Origin: Phosphoribacter sp964647395 | GTDB lineage: Bacteria; Actinomycetota; Actinomycetes; Actinomycetales; Dermatophilaceae | NCBI GenBank assembly: GCA_964647395.1 | Contig: CAZYHR010000012.1 | Coordinates: forward strand, 1 to 43,553 | Direction: 5' to 3' | DNA length: 43,553 nucleotides | Shown: positions 33,407 to 42,329 of the stretch, piece after piece | How positions within the stretch are numbered: the stretch's first letter is position 1 | Layout of the letters: each line of letters starts with the position of its first letter | Notes under the pieces: model-generated | Told to the model about the DNA's origin: nothing | Databases searched by the model: none | What the model saw: the letters and a program-made list of their open reading frames with translations, nothing else | Made by a program: the position numbers and the translations under genes

Positions 33407-36222
33407 TCAGTCGCGACCGGTGAGCTGCCCGGCGGCCCGGCCCGGGTCACCGTCCCACTCGGCCTCGGCCGGCAACCCCTCCCAGGGGTCTGCGGCCGGG
33501 GCGGCGCGGCCGGCTGCCGAGCCGTTGGGCGGCATACCCTCGGCTTTGGCGCGCGCGTCGCCGTCCAACGGGTGGGCCGCGGCGTCCGCCTCGTCGGCGC
33601 CGCCGACGAACGGGTCGGGCGCCTCCTCGCCGCGCAGCAGCGCGAGCGTCGCGGGCAGGTCGTCGGGCTTGACCAGCACATCGCGGGCCTTGGAGCCCTC
33701 GGAGGGGCCGACGACGCCCCGGGATTCGAGCAGGTCCATGAGCCGGCCGGCCTTGGCGAAGCCGACCCGCAGCTTGCGCTGCAGCATCGAGGTGGAGCCG
33801 AACTGGGTGGTCACGACGAGCTCGGCGGCCTGCAGCAGCACCTCGAGGTCGTCGCCGATGTCGTCGTCGATCTGTCTGGCGGCGGCGGCCGGCGCGGTGA
33901 CGTCCTCGCGGTACTGCGGCCGGAGCTGCTCGGTGACGCTCTTGACGACCGCGTGGATCTCCGATTCGGTGACCCAGGCGCCCTGCACGCGCATCGGCTT
34001 GCTGGCCCCCATCGGCAGGAACAGCGCGTCGCCCTGGCCGACGAGCTTCTCGGCGCCGGGTTGGTCGAGCACCACCCGGCTGTCGGCCAGCGAGGACGTG
34101 GCAAAGGCCATCCGGCTCGGGACGTTGGCCTTGATCAGGCCGGTGATGACATCGACGCTGGGCCGCTGGGTGGCCAGCACGAGGTGGATGCCGGCGGCGC
34201 GGGCCAACTGGGTGATCCGCACGATCGACTCCTCGACGTCGCGGGGGGCGACCATCATGAGGTCGGCCAACTCGTCGACGATGACCAACAGATAGGGATA
34301 GGGCGCGATGACCCGCTCGCTGCCCGGCGCGGGCTGCACCTTGCCGGCGCGGACCGCCTTGTTGAAGTCGTCGATGTGCTTGAAGCCGAAGGCGGCCAGG
34401 TCGTCGTAGCGCTGGTCCATCTCACGGACCACCCACTGCAGCGCCTCGGCGGCCCTCTTGGGGTTGGTGATGATCGGGGTGATCAGGTGCGGGNNNNNNN
34501 NNNCCGCTTGGGGTCCACGAGGATCATCCGGACCTCTTCCGGCGTGGCTCGCATGAGCACCGAGGTGATCATCGAGTTGACGAAGCTGCTCTTGCCGGCG
34601 CCGGTGGCCCCGGCGACCAGCAGGTGGGGCATCTTGGCCAGGTTGGCGATGACGTAGCCGCCCTCGACGTCCTTGCCGACGCCCATGACCATGGGGTGTT
34701 CGTTGGAGCGGGCGGTCTGGCTGCGCAGCACGTCGCCGAGCGAGACGGTCTCGCGGTCGGTGTTGGGGATCTCGATGCCGATCGCCGACTTGCCGGGGAT
34801 CGGGCTGAGGATGCGCACGTCGGCCGAGGCGACGGCATACGCGATGTTCTTGGACAGGGCGGTGACCCGCTCGACCTTGGTGGCGGGGCCGAGCTCCACC
34901 TCGTAGCGGGTGACCGTCGGTCCGCGGGTGAAGCCGGTGACGGCCGCGTCGATCTCGAACTGCTCGAAGACGATGGTCAGCGACTCGACGACCCGGTCGT
35001 TGGCGGCGCTGCGGGTCTTGTGGGGGGCGCCGGGTGCGAGCAGGGCTTGGTCGGGTAGCAGGTAGGCGAGGTCACCGGCCAGCGCGAGCTGCTCGGAGCG
35101 CAGCGGCAGCTGGGTGGCCGGCGGCGGGGTGAGGCCCGGCTTGGTGGGCGGGGCGCCGTGCGCGGCCGGGTCGGTGGCGTCCCGGCCGGAGGTCTGGTCG
35201 CCGGCCTTGGCGGTGGTCCGGCCGGTGGCGCCGCCGGGGCCGGTGGTGGGCTCGGTGATCGGGCGGCGCTGGCCGGGGCGCAGGCCGCTGCGGCCCGGCG
35301 TGACCTCGGCGGCCTGCTCGAAGGCCTCGCGGTCGCCGGGGACGAGTTCGTCGCCGGCCGCCGGGGCCGTGGTCCCGCGGCGCCGGCGGGCGGGGGTGCC
35401 GGGCCCGGCGTCGGTTGGCTGGTCGGCCGGCTGGGCGCCGGGGCGGGCACCGACCAGGCGGTCGCGTAGCTGCCGGACGCGGGTCGGGATCAGCCGGACC
35501 GGGGTGGCGGTGATGACGAGCAGGCCGAAGAGGCCCAGCAGCAACAGCAGCAGCAGGGCGCCGACCGAGGAGACCGCGGCGGCGACCGGGCTGCTGGCCA
35601 GGAAGCCGATGATGCCGCCGGCGGCGCGCATGCCGTCGGCGCCGTCGGGGGGGTTGGGGATGCCGTCGGCGAGGTGGGCGATGCCGCACGCGGCGAAGGT
35701 CAGCGCGAGGGTGCCGACGATGATCCGGTTGGTCGCCGAGCGCTCTCGCGGGGCGCGCAGCAGCAGGATGCCGAAGGCGAGCAGGACGAGCGGCAGGGCA
35801 TAGGCGATGCGGCCGAAGGTGCCTGCCGCGACGGCGTGGACGACGTCGCCGACGACGCCCTGGAAGCCCCACCACTCGCGGGCGGCCACGACGACGGCCA
35901 GGGCGATGAGGCCGAGGCCGAGGCCGTCGCGGCGGTGCTCGGGCTCGAGCTCGGCCGCGGAGCTGCCGACCCGGCGGACGGCTCCCCCGGCGACGTGCGA
36001 GACCCCCAGCCAGGCGCCCTTGACCGCGCGCAGCGGCAGCGGCAGCCCGCCGGCGCGGGGTATGCCGCGTCGGCCGGTCGCGCTCGCGCCCGACCGCCCG
36101 GGCCGTCCGCTGGGCTGACCCGCCGGGCGGGCGGTCGGACGCCGCGACGGGGCGCTGGTGCGAGCGGGCGTGCGTGGCGCGCCGCTGCCGGGGCGCGCCG
36201 ACGCAGGGGGACGAGGAGCCAT
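33407..36222 (-). CDS. ftsK: DNA translocase FtsK (interrupted by an assembly gap)
   Basis: Pumps chromosomal DNA through the closing septum and helps resolve dimers. The N-terminal part has a Pro/Arg-rich start, about four membrane helices (GLGLIALAVVVAAREWW to LLLLLLGLFGLLVITA), then a Pro/Thr-rich linker. The motor domain shows LLVAGATGAGKSSFVNSM (Walker A) and, after the gap, YLLVIVDELADLMM (Walker B). The C-terminus has a winged-helix gamma domain (TSMLQRKLRVGFAKAGRLMDLLESRGVVG), which reads KOPS motifs. Ten N at 34494-34503 replace roughly nine codons after VDPKR. ATG 36222; an upstream GTG at 36258 is possible. Confidence 0.93.
34494..34503. other. Assembly gap inside ftsK
   Basis: Ten N. 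The flanking codons read VDPKR and PHLITPIITNP. In FtsK these are separated by about nine residues, so the true gap is longer than ten bases and the apparent frameshift is an artefact. Confidence 0.95.
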
Positions 36223-36360
36223 GGTCTGGAGGTTACGGGATCGTCCCTCCAGACTCACGCGTCACACGCGCAACAGGGCTCGCCCCGGTCGACGGAGGCG
36301 GGGGGACGCGCCGGGCCGCTACCCTGGTCGGGTTGTCCAGAATGCTGGAAGGATGGCGCG

Positions 36361-37254
36361 GTGAGCGTCGAAAGGCCGACTCAGGACGCGGATCGGCGCG
36401 GGTTGAGCCGACGACAGATCGCCGTCGGCGCAGCGTGGGCGGTGCCGGTCGTCGTGACGACCGCACCGGCACCGGTCTATGCGGCGTCCTTCTGCGTCAA
36501 CCAGTGCTACACCCTGGACTGGGACAACGCCGGCCAGGGCTTCCTCGGCGATGCGGTCGGCCTCGACCCCAACGTCGACTGGACCCGGACCGGCTACGTC
36601 GCGCCGACGGCACCGTGCACGAAGTATCTGAACGTCACCGTCGCCCAGCAACGCACCGGTGGCATGTACCAGCCGGGGGTCTATCAGGCATCCACCCGCA
36701 CCGACACCGCGGGCGACTTCAGCATCGGCCGGAACATCGACAGTGCGACCCAGGTGCCGGCGGCTCAGCCTGGGCTGGTCCTCTACCAGTCCAACATCAT
36801 CGGCTACTCGAGCACGGAATCCGAGACCGTCACGTTCACCTTCGACCGCCCCATCCAGACGGTGACGTTCACGATCTACGACGTCACCCGGCAGGGCACC
36901 GGGACGAGCTACTCGAACATCAACGACTATCAGGACCGCGTCGCCTTCAACGTCGCCGGCACGGTGACCAAGCAGGGGGACACCGTCCCCACCGCGAGCA
37001 ACCTGGTCAGCACGCGCAACCCCACGGCCGCAGCCTCCCAGAGCACGTTCGGCGACATCACCAACTTCATCAACCGGTCGAGCGAATATCTGACCACCTC
37101 GACGGATCGCAGCGTCGGCGTGTCGCTCACCTTGGCCGGAGCGAGCTCGTTCCAGATGATCTACGCAGGTCTGGCCCCCTATGGCACCGGGACGACGGGA
37201 AGCCGGCGGAACCGTCAATACGTGGTCATCGGGGACCTCACCGTGTGCACCTGA
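36361..37254 (+). CDS. Exported protein with Tat-type SRRQIA signal (297 aa)
   Basis: Starts at GTG 36361 (GGAAGGA eight bases upstream). The signal GLSRRQIAVGAAWAVPVVVTTAPAP-type region carries a twin arginine followed by a short hydrophobic core, ending near VYAAS. The mature part has Cys in CVNQC, PCTKY and a C-terminal VCT, and is rich in Thr, Ser and Asn with beta-strand patterns (VTFTFDRPIQTVTFTIYDVT). This suggests a surface or extracellular beta-sandwich protein. No family was recognised. The signal is nearly the same as in the next gene, so the two are probably handled by the same export route. Confidence 0.75.
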   Translation: MSVERPTQDADRRGLSRRQIAVGAAWAVPVVVTTAPAPVYAASFCVNQCYTLDWDNAGQGFLGDAVGLDPNVDWTRTGYVAPTAPCTKYLNVTVAQQRTGGMYQPGVYQASTRTDTAGDFSIGRNIDSATQVPAAQPGLVLYQSNIIGYSSTESETVTFTFDRPIQTVTFTIYDVTRQGTGTSYSNINDYQDRVAFNVAGTVTKQGDTVPTASNLVSTRNPTAAASQSTFGDITNFINRSSEYLTTSTDRSVGVSLTLAGASSFQMIYAGLAPYGTGTTGSRRNRQYVVIGDLTVCT

Positions 37255-37340
37255 GCCGGCGCCTGGCCCGGAGCAGCCTCGACCGGCCCTGTTAGGGTCG
37301 CGGGGACGCGTTCGAGTGGGGCAGAGGATGGTGAGCCGTC

Positions 37341-37964
37341 GTGGACGTCGACTCGTCGACTCCGGCAGGGGAGAAGCAAGCAGAGGCGATCCCGGCGCAG
37401 CGGCGTGGGATCAGTCGCCGGCAGATCGCCGCCGGAGCAGCCTGGAGCGTACCGGTCGTGCTGGCCACCGCGCCGGCGGCCCTGGCCTCGTGCTCGCGGG
37501 CCCAATGGGACGCCAGAGTATGTTTCGGATTGACTTGTAGCAGCACTAACTGCCAAGTGGCATTCAAAATCTGCAATACCGGGTGGTGCCCGACAGCGAT
37601 CCCGGCCGGGACGCAGTTCACGGTGTCGCTGACCAACAACAGCACCATCGGTGACAGCATCCAGAAGGCCAGCGCCGGCGGCTACACCTACGTCTCGTCG
37701 TCTACCGGAGCCCCACGCGACGGTGTTACCGCCACCTTGGCCGGCGGCTCGACATGGACCTACGTCCTGTCGACGTCGGCGCAGATACCGAACGGCTCAT
37801 GCACCCAGTTCACCTTCAACCAGGTCGACACAGGCCGGAACTACACCCTGAGGATCTCGCTGATCGGCGTGGACGGCAACCGGGGCAACAATTCACTCAC
37901 CTGGACGGGCACTCTCGCCGCGACCGCCTCGGACGTGTGCGCAACCGTGCCCCCGCCTCCATGA
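37341..37964 (+). CDS. Exported Cys-rich protein with Tat-type SRRQIA signal (207 aa)
   Basis: The signal region is GISRRQIAAGAAWSVPVVLATAPAALAS. The mature N-terminal part holds a dense cysteine cluster (about eight Cys in 40 residues, in SCSRA, VCFGLTCSSTNC, KICNTGWC), with further Cys near the end. A beta-rich Thr/Ser domain follows. DNA around 37511-37600 is clearly less G+C-rich than its neighbours, a possible sign of transfer. The stop overlaps the next start (ATGA), coupling it to a MauE-thioredoxin fusion that could form its disulfides. GTG 37341 is the assumed start; the ribosome-binding site is weak. Confidence 0.75.
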   Translation: MDVDSSTPAGEKQAEAIPAQRRGISRRQIAAGAAWSVPVVLATAPAALASCSRAQWDARVCFGLTCSSTNCQVAFKICNTGWCPTAIPAGTQFTVSLTNNSTIGDSIQKASAGGYTYVSSSTGAPRDGVTATLAGGSTWTYVLSTSAQIPNGSCTQFTFNQVDTGRNYTLRISLIGVDGNRGNNSLTWTGTLAATASDVCATVPPPP

Positions 37965-39025
37965 CCGGACGCAGTCCCGCGCTCCTGCTGCTGACCCTCA
38001 CCGTGATGCTGGCCGTCAGCGGGCTGGCCAAACTGCCACAGCCCCGGGCGACGGCTGACGCGATGACCGCGCTGCGGGTCCCGCTCGTGCCCCCCGCGGT
38101 CGGCGGCCGCCTGCTGCCCTGGGTCGAGCTCGCCCTCGCGGGGCTGCTGCTGCTCGCCTCCGGCCCGCTGCTCGTGGGGGCGGCCACGGCCGCGCTGGGG
38201 CTGTGCGCGGCATACCTGCTGCTCGTTGCCCGGGCGCTGACCTGGGACCACCCGGTCGACTGCTCGTGCTTCGGCAAGATCGGCGAGTCGACGGTCACCT
38301 CGCGCACCCTGGCGCGCAACATCGTGCTGCTGCTCGTCGCGGGCCTGGCCCTCTGGGGGGCGACCCAGGGGGTGAGCGTGCCCGCAGCGTTGACGTCCTT
38401 CACCGCCGCCGACTGGACCTGGCTGGGCGCGACCGCGCTGGTCGTGCTGCTCACCGCCCTGGCCGTGGGACGCCCCCCCGAGTATGCCGGCCGCCACGGA
38501 GGCCGCCGCCGGGCCGGCCGGCCGGACCCGGCAGCCCCGACCGAGCCCGCGACCGACCAGGCCGACGACCTCGACTACGTGCGGGTGCCGATCCCCTTCG
38601 CCGTCGTGCAGGACGCGGCCGGCGGCACCGCCACTCTGCGCGAGCTCGCCGCCACCCAGGCCCGGCTGCTCGTCCTGCTCAGCCCGGGCTGCGGGCCGTG
38701 CGACCGGGTGGCCCGGCTCGTCGACGCGTGGCACCAGCGGCTGCACCCGGCCGTCGACGTCCTGTGCGTCTACGCCCAGCCGTTGCTGCGCGTCGCAGGT
38801 CGGCTGCTGCACGACCCGGCCCACGCCCGGCACGACCCGGAGGGCAACGTCCGCAACGCCTTCGCGACACACGCGACACCGAGCGCGATCCTGCTCGGCG
38901 CCGACGGGCTGGTCGCCGGCGGCCCGGTGACCGGCGAACCGGACATCGTCGAGCTCGTGCAGCTCATCGAGGAGCAACTCGCCGAGGCGGCAACGGCCGA
39001 CCTGGCGGGCCCGCCGCCGACCTGA
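37961..39025 (+). CDS. MauE/DoxX-like membrane protein fused to a thioredoxin-like domain
   Basis: 354 residues. The first ~165 form four membrane helices of the MauE family, with the DCSCFGKIGESTVT motif (Cys101, Cys103) and ARNIVLLL after it. After a charged linker, a thioredoxin-like domain carries SPGCGPCDRVARL with the CGPC pair at 244-247 and TPSAILLGADG as the cis-Pro segment. In methylamine dehydrogenase clusters, MauE and the thioredoxin-like MauD jointly make the many disulfides of an exported subunit; here the two functions are in one chain. ATG 37961 overlaps the stop of the Cys-rich exported protein by 4 bp, which strongly suggests that protein is the client. Confidence 0.85.
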   Translation: MTGRSPALLLLTLTVMLAVSGLAKLPQPRATADAMTALRVPLVPPAVGGRLLPWVELALAGLLLLASGPLLVGAATAALGLCAAYLLLVARALTWDHPVDCSCFGKIGESTVTSRTLARNIVLLLVAGLALWGATQGVSVPAALTSFTAADWTWLGATALVVLLTALAVGRPPEYAGRHGGRRRAGRPDPAAPTEPATDQADDLDYVRVPIPFAVVQDAAGGTATLRELAATQARLLVLLSPGCGPCDRVARLVDAWHQRLHPAVDVLCVYAQPLLRVAGRLLHDPAHARHDPEGNVRNAFATHATPSAILLGADGLVAGGPVTGEPDIVELVQLIEEQLAEAATADLAGPPPT

Positions 39026-39067
39026 CCGGACCTCGGTCTCGGATTGCGAAACATCACGGCGCGGTGC

Positions 39068-39096
39068 TGGACACCCCAACGAGTTATCCATAACCT
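39068..39096 (+). promoter_or_regulatory. Promoter of the SAM-IV riboswitch transcript
   Basis: TGGACA (39068-39073), 17-bp spacer, TAACCT (39091-39096). The predicted start near 39103 coincides with the first base pairs of the riboswitch. Confidence 0.7.
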
Positions 39097-39103
39097 AACT
39101 ACA

Positions 39104-39220
39104 GGTCATGAGTGCCAGCGCATAGCCCCGGCTTGCTGGCCGGCAACCCTCCTCCGCGGTGGGGTGCTCCGGGTGACGACCTGGCTGACCGCCGACCGGC
39201 GGCCGGCAAGCGCGGACCGT
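39104..39220 (+). ncRNA. SAM-IV riboswitch
   Basis: The segment reproduces the conserved actinobacterial SAM-IV pattern in order: GGTCATGAGTGCCAGCG, AGCCCCGGCTTGCTGGCCGG, CAACCCTCC, CGCGGTGGGGTGCTCCGGG, TGACGACC, a CCGCC-GACC-GGCGG hairpin, then GGCAAGCGCGG. Outer helix GGTC (39104-39107) pairs with GACC (39178-39181). It binds S-adenosylmethionine and turns off the downstream sulfur gene. From 39215 a GGACC can pair with GGTCC at 39231-39235, close to the ribosome-binding site, a possible expression switch. Confidence 0.9.
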
Positions 39221-39255
39221 CGACACCCGAGGGTCCACGATCCGACGGAGTCCCG

Positions 39256-40668
39256 ATGTCCCTGGCCCCCGCCCGCACGCCCATCGGTGCCGACCCGACC
39301 GGCCCCGCGACCACGGTGCCGCGCGACGCGGCATACGCCGAACTGCGCTGCCTGCTGGCCCCCCGACTGCCGGCCACCACCGCCGACCGGCTCGTCGTGC
39401 CCACCCTGCACGGTCCACGCGACTACGCCAACCTCGACCACGCCGCGTCGACCCCGGCGCTCGTCGTCGTCGCCCGGGCCGTCGAGCGGACCCTGACGAC
39501 CTACTCGTCGGTGCACCGGGGCAACGGCTTCGCCAGCCGGGTCACCAGCCGGTGGTACGAGCAGGCCCGCGGCGAGGTCGGCCGCTTCGTCGGCGCCCGC
39601 GCCGACGACCACGTGATCTTCACCCGCACGACGACCGACTCGTGGAACCTGCTGTCCCGGGCGCTGCCCGAGGACACCCAGATCGTCGTCTTCGCCTCCG
39701 AGCACCACTCGACGCTGCTGCCGTGGGGCGCGCACCGGACGGTGACCCTGCCGGTGCCGCGCAGCATCGAGGAGGGGCTGGGCCGACTGGAGTCCGCCCT
39801 CGCGACGCACGCCGACCGCGCGGCACACACCCTGGTCGTCGTCGCCGGCGCATCCAACGTCACCGGGGAGGTCTGGCCGGTCGCCCGGCTCGTCGAGATC
39901 GCGCACCGCCACGGCGCGCGGCTGGCCCTGGACGCCGCGCAGCTCGCGCCGCACCGCGCCATCGACCTGGCCGGCACCGGCGTCGACTATGTCGCGCTGT
40001 CCGGGCACAAGCTCTACGCGCCCTACGGCGCCGGGGTGCTGGCCGGCCGCGCCGACTGGCTGGACGCCGCCGAGCCCTATCTGGTCGGCGGCGGTGCCAC
40101 CGCCAAGGTCACCGCCGACGGGGTCACCTGGGCCACCGGTCCGGCCCGCCACGAGGGCGGCAGCCCCAACGTCATCGGGGCCATCGCGCTCGCGGCGGCC
40201 TGCGCCGTGCTCGCCGAGCACCGCGACGACCTCGCCCTGTGGGAGCACCACCTGGCCGAGCGGCTGCGCCGCGGGCTCGACGCGATCCCCGGGGTGCGCA
40301 CCCACTCGCTGTTCGGGCCGGGCTCGGACCGCGTCGGCGTCGTCGCCTTCACCGTCGCCGGGCTGGACTCCTCGCTGGTGTCCACGGCGCTGTCGGTCGA
40401 GCACGGCATCGGGGTGCGGGACGGCAAATTCTGCGCCCACCCGCTGGTCGACTGCCTGCTGGCCGCAGACCGGCCCGACGAGGTGGCCCCGAGCACCGCG
40501 GTGCGGGCCAGCCTCGGGCTGGCGACCCGCCCCGAGCACGTCGAGCGGCTGCTGCGGGCCGTCGCCCGGCTGGCGGCCGACGGCCCGCAGCTCGCCTATG
40601 CGCCCGGACCCGCCGGCTGGGAGCCCGAGATCGACCCGCGTGAGGTCGAGGTCGAGCGCCCCTGGTGA
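39256..40668 (+). CDS. Class V aminotransferase / cysteine desulfurase-like PLP enzyme
   Basis: 470 residues of fold-type I PLP enzymes. Lys252 in LSGHKLYAPYG is the Schiff-base lysine, LALDAAQLAPHR supplies the pyridine-nitrogen Asp, and NLDHAASTPAL and ASEHHSTLLPW are typical of cysteine desulfurases (SufS/Csd group). A Cys in GKFCAHPLVD may serve as the persulfide carrier, but the usual RxGxHC form is not exact. ATG 39256 has GGAG at good spacing. Control by a SAM-IV riboswitch places it in sulfur amino-acid or sulfur-transfer metabolism. Its reaction cannot be decided here. Confidence 0.88.
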   Translation: MSLAPARTPIGADPTGPATTVPRDAAYAELRCLLAPRLPATTADRLVVPTLHGPRDYANLDHAASTPALVVVARAVERTLTTYSSVHRGNGFASRVTSRWYEQARGEVGRFVGARADDHVIFTRTTTDSWNLLSRALPEDTQIVVFASEHHSTLLPWGAHRTVTLPVPRSIEEGLGRLESALATHADRAAHTLVVVAGASNVTGEVWPVARLVEIAHRHGARLALDAAQLAPHRAIDLAGTGVDYVALSGHKLYAPYGAGVLAGRADWLDAAEPYLVGGGATAKVTADGVTWATGPARHEGGSPNVIGAIALAAACAVLAEHRDDLALWEHHLAERLRRGLDAIPGVRTHSLFGPGSDRVGVVAFTVAGLDSSLVSTALSVEHGIGVRDGKFCAHPLVDCLLAADRPDEVAPSTAVRASLGLATRPEHVERLLRAVARLAADGPQLAYAPGPAGWEPEIDPREVEVERPW

Positions 40669-40699
40669 CCGGCGGCCGGGGGCCGGCTGACCGCTGCCC

Positions 40700-40768
40700 G
40701 CTGCCCGGCGGGCTGACTGAGGCTGCGGGTCGTCAGCGCCGGCTGTCGGCGCTGCCCGGCGGGCTGAC
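40700..40768. repeat. 18-bp direct repeat in the intergenic region
   Basis: GCTGCCCGGCGGGCTGAC is present at 40700-40717 and 40751-40768. The surrounding 40669-40874 has no gene that I can see. A second 11-bp repeat, GATCGCTGCGC, occurs at 40836 and 40853. Confidence 0.85.
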
Positions 40769-40785
40769 CGAAGCCGAGCATGACG

Positions 40786-40814
40786 AAGCCTCCGGGACAA
40801 ACTCCCGCAGGCTT
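40786..40814. terminator. Hairpin after the PLP enzyme gene
   Basis: AAGCCT-C-CGGGA, loop CAAAC, TCCCG-C-AGGCTT: 11 pairs with one C-C mismatch, followed by GGTCGT. It lies between the convergent PLP enzyme and secreted-protein genes. Confidence 0.7.
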
Positions 40815-40874
40815 GGTCGTGCTGGGTGCTCAGCGGATCGCTGCGCTCCGTTGATCGCTGCGCCGTGGGTCAGG

Positions 40875-41363
40875 TCAGGACTCCGCCCCGCACGAGCCGC
40901 CCAGCGACTCGCTCAGGGTGCCGTCGGCGTTGAGCTTGAGGCTGGACGAGTGGTTGCCCCAGTTCTTGCCGTTCGAGAAGATGCGCCACTTGGTCGAGTA
41001 GCTGCCGGTCGGCGGCCGGCCGTCGGCGTAGGAGGTCAGGTCGAAGGTCGTCGCCGTGCCGGAGTCCTGGAACGTGTAGACGTTCCCCTGCCCGTCCTGC
41101 AGCGAGATCGGGGAGCTCATCGTGAAGGTGCCCACCCTGCGCCAGCCGCCCGGGACGGTCGTCACCGTGGTCGTGACGGTGATGGCGCCGGAGGTCATCG
41201 TCAGGACGCCGCCGGCGTCGCCCGTGTTCGAGGGCTTGCACCACACCATGTCACCGACCGCGGAGACGGTCTCGGTCGTCGTGCCGCTGGCGTGGGCGAC
41301 GGGCGCGCCCGGCAGACCCAACCCCACGGCGACGATCGCTGCGGCAGCCCAGCGCTTGCTCAT
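40875..41363 (-). CDS. Small secreted protein of unknown function (162 aa)
   Basis: Signal peptide MSKRWAAAAIVAVGLGLPG followed by APVAHAS cleavage. The mature domain is Thr/Ser-rich and beta-like, with two Cys (VWCKPS and GGSCGAES), likely one disulfide. ATG 41363 is preceded by GGGAGAG. An 8-bp inverted repeat sits 37 bp upstream (41400-41422). No family recognised. Confidence 0.75.
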   Translation of the reverse strand: MSKRWAAAAIVAVGLGLPGAPVAHASGTTTETVSAVGDMVWCKPSNTGDAGGVLTMTSGAITVTTTVTTVPGGWRRVGTFTMSSPISLQDGQGNVYTFQDSGTATTFDLTSYADGRPPTGSYSTKWRIFSNGKNWGNHSSSLKLNADGTLSESLGGSCGAES

Positions 41364-41399
41364 TCTGCTCTCCCTGTTGGCCTTCGTCGTCGGCCTTCG

Positions 41400-41422
41400 A
41401 TGCTTGCGTTGTCAGCAAGCAT
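41400..41422. promoter_or_regulatory. Perfect inverted repeat, possible operator
   Basis: ATGCTTGC, seven bases, GCAAGCAT. It lies just upstream of the secreted-protein gene, in otherwise gene-free DNA (41364-41545). It resembles a TetR- or LuxR-type operator, but no regulator gene is near. Confidence 0.5.
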
Positions 41423-41545
41423 GGCCCGTCACGCAGGTCCCCGTCCCGTCCAGCACGGCGATCTCACCCGTTCGGCCACGACGTTCGAACCGAATCGGGT
41501 CCGCCGACGACAGCAACGCAGGACGAGGCGTCCGAGACGGCCCGG

Positions 41546-42295
41546 TCAGGTGCGTGGCTCGACGTCGAGCACCCAGGGCCGAGCGCGCCCGGCCGGCTCG
41601 TGCAGCCGGACCTGGAAGCCGCGCCCGACGACCTCCGCCACGGCCCCGGGCGAGCGGGCGTCGACGCCCTCGACGAGCAGGTGCCGGGCGACCAGCCCCC
41701 GGGTGTGCTTGGCCCAGTGGCTCGCCCCGGGCACCCGCACGTGCACCCATCGATCCCGCAGGTCCCCGTCCGGCGTCCACATGCCGGTGTAGGACGACGA
41801 GCGCGCGTCGACCACGGCGCCCGGCCCGGCCGCTGCGGCCAGGACCGGGCCAAGGACGGGCCGCCACAGCTGCGCCAGGTGCGGCAGCCCCGGCAGCCGG
41901 CCTCCCGGGTTGAGCCGGTATGCCGCGATGCGGTCACCCGGGCGCACCGCACCGTAGAGCGCGGAGACGGTGACGACCCAGCGCTGGGCGCGTCGCCGGG
42001 CGGCGGGGTCGAGGGAGGCCAGGTCGAGCGCGTCGTAGAGCACGCCGGTGTAGACCTGCGCCGCCGGTGTGGCCGGCGCGGAGTCGAGGGCGAGGTTGCG
42101 GGCGACCTCGTCGAGCAGTCCCGGTGTCACCCGGAGCAGCTCGGTGGCCGTGGCCCCGGCGCTGGCCTCGCGCAGCGCCGTGGCCACCTTCTCGCGGGTG
42201 TCGGTGAGTTCGCGGAAGGACCAGGTGGCCGGGTCGACCGGCCTGCCGCGCGACCGGTTCCACTTGGTCTCCGACGGCGGCAGCACGATGAGCAC
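41546..42295 (-). CDS. yaaA: YaaA family protein (peroxide stress response)
   Basis: 249 residues of the UPF0246/YaaA family, which in E. coli limits free iron and DNA damage during H2O2 stress. The family start LIVLPPSETKWNRSRGRP, ALYGAVRPGDRIAAYRLNPG and SSYTGMW and ASHWAKHTRGLVARHLL motifs are clear. GTG 42295 begins the conserved first strand. Monocistronic. Confidence 0.9.
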   Translation of the reverse strand: MLIVLPPSETKWNRSRGRPVDPATWSFRELTDTREKVATALREASAGATATELLRVTPGLLDEVARNLALDSAPATPAAQVYTGVLYDALDLASLDPAARRRAQRWVVTVSALYGAVRPGDRIAAYRLNPGGRLPGLPHLAQLWRPVLGPVLAAAAGPGAVVDARSSSYTGMWTPDGDLRDRWVHVRVPGASHWAKHTRGLVARHLLVEGVDARSPGAVAEVVGRGFQVRLHEPAGRARPWVLDVEPRT

Positions 42296-42329
42296 CGCGC
42301 CAGCCTAGGGCGCGGCCGCTCAGGTCGAG

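Noticed and set aside
34483..34515. Frameshift in ftsK
   Set aside because: It coincides with ten N; the missing residues and the conserved flanks show a gap of arbitrary stated length, not a mutation.
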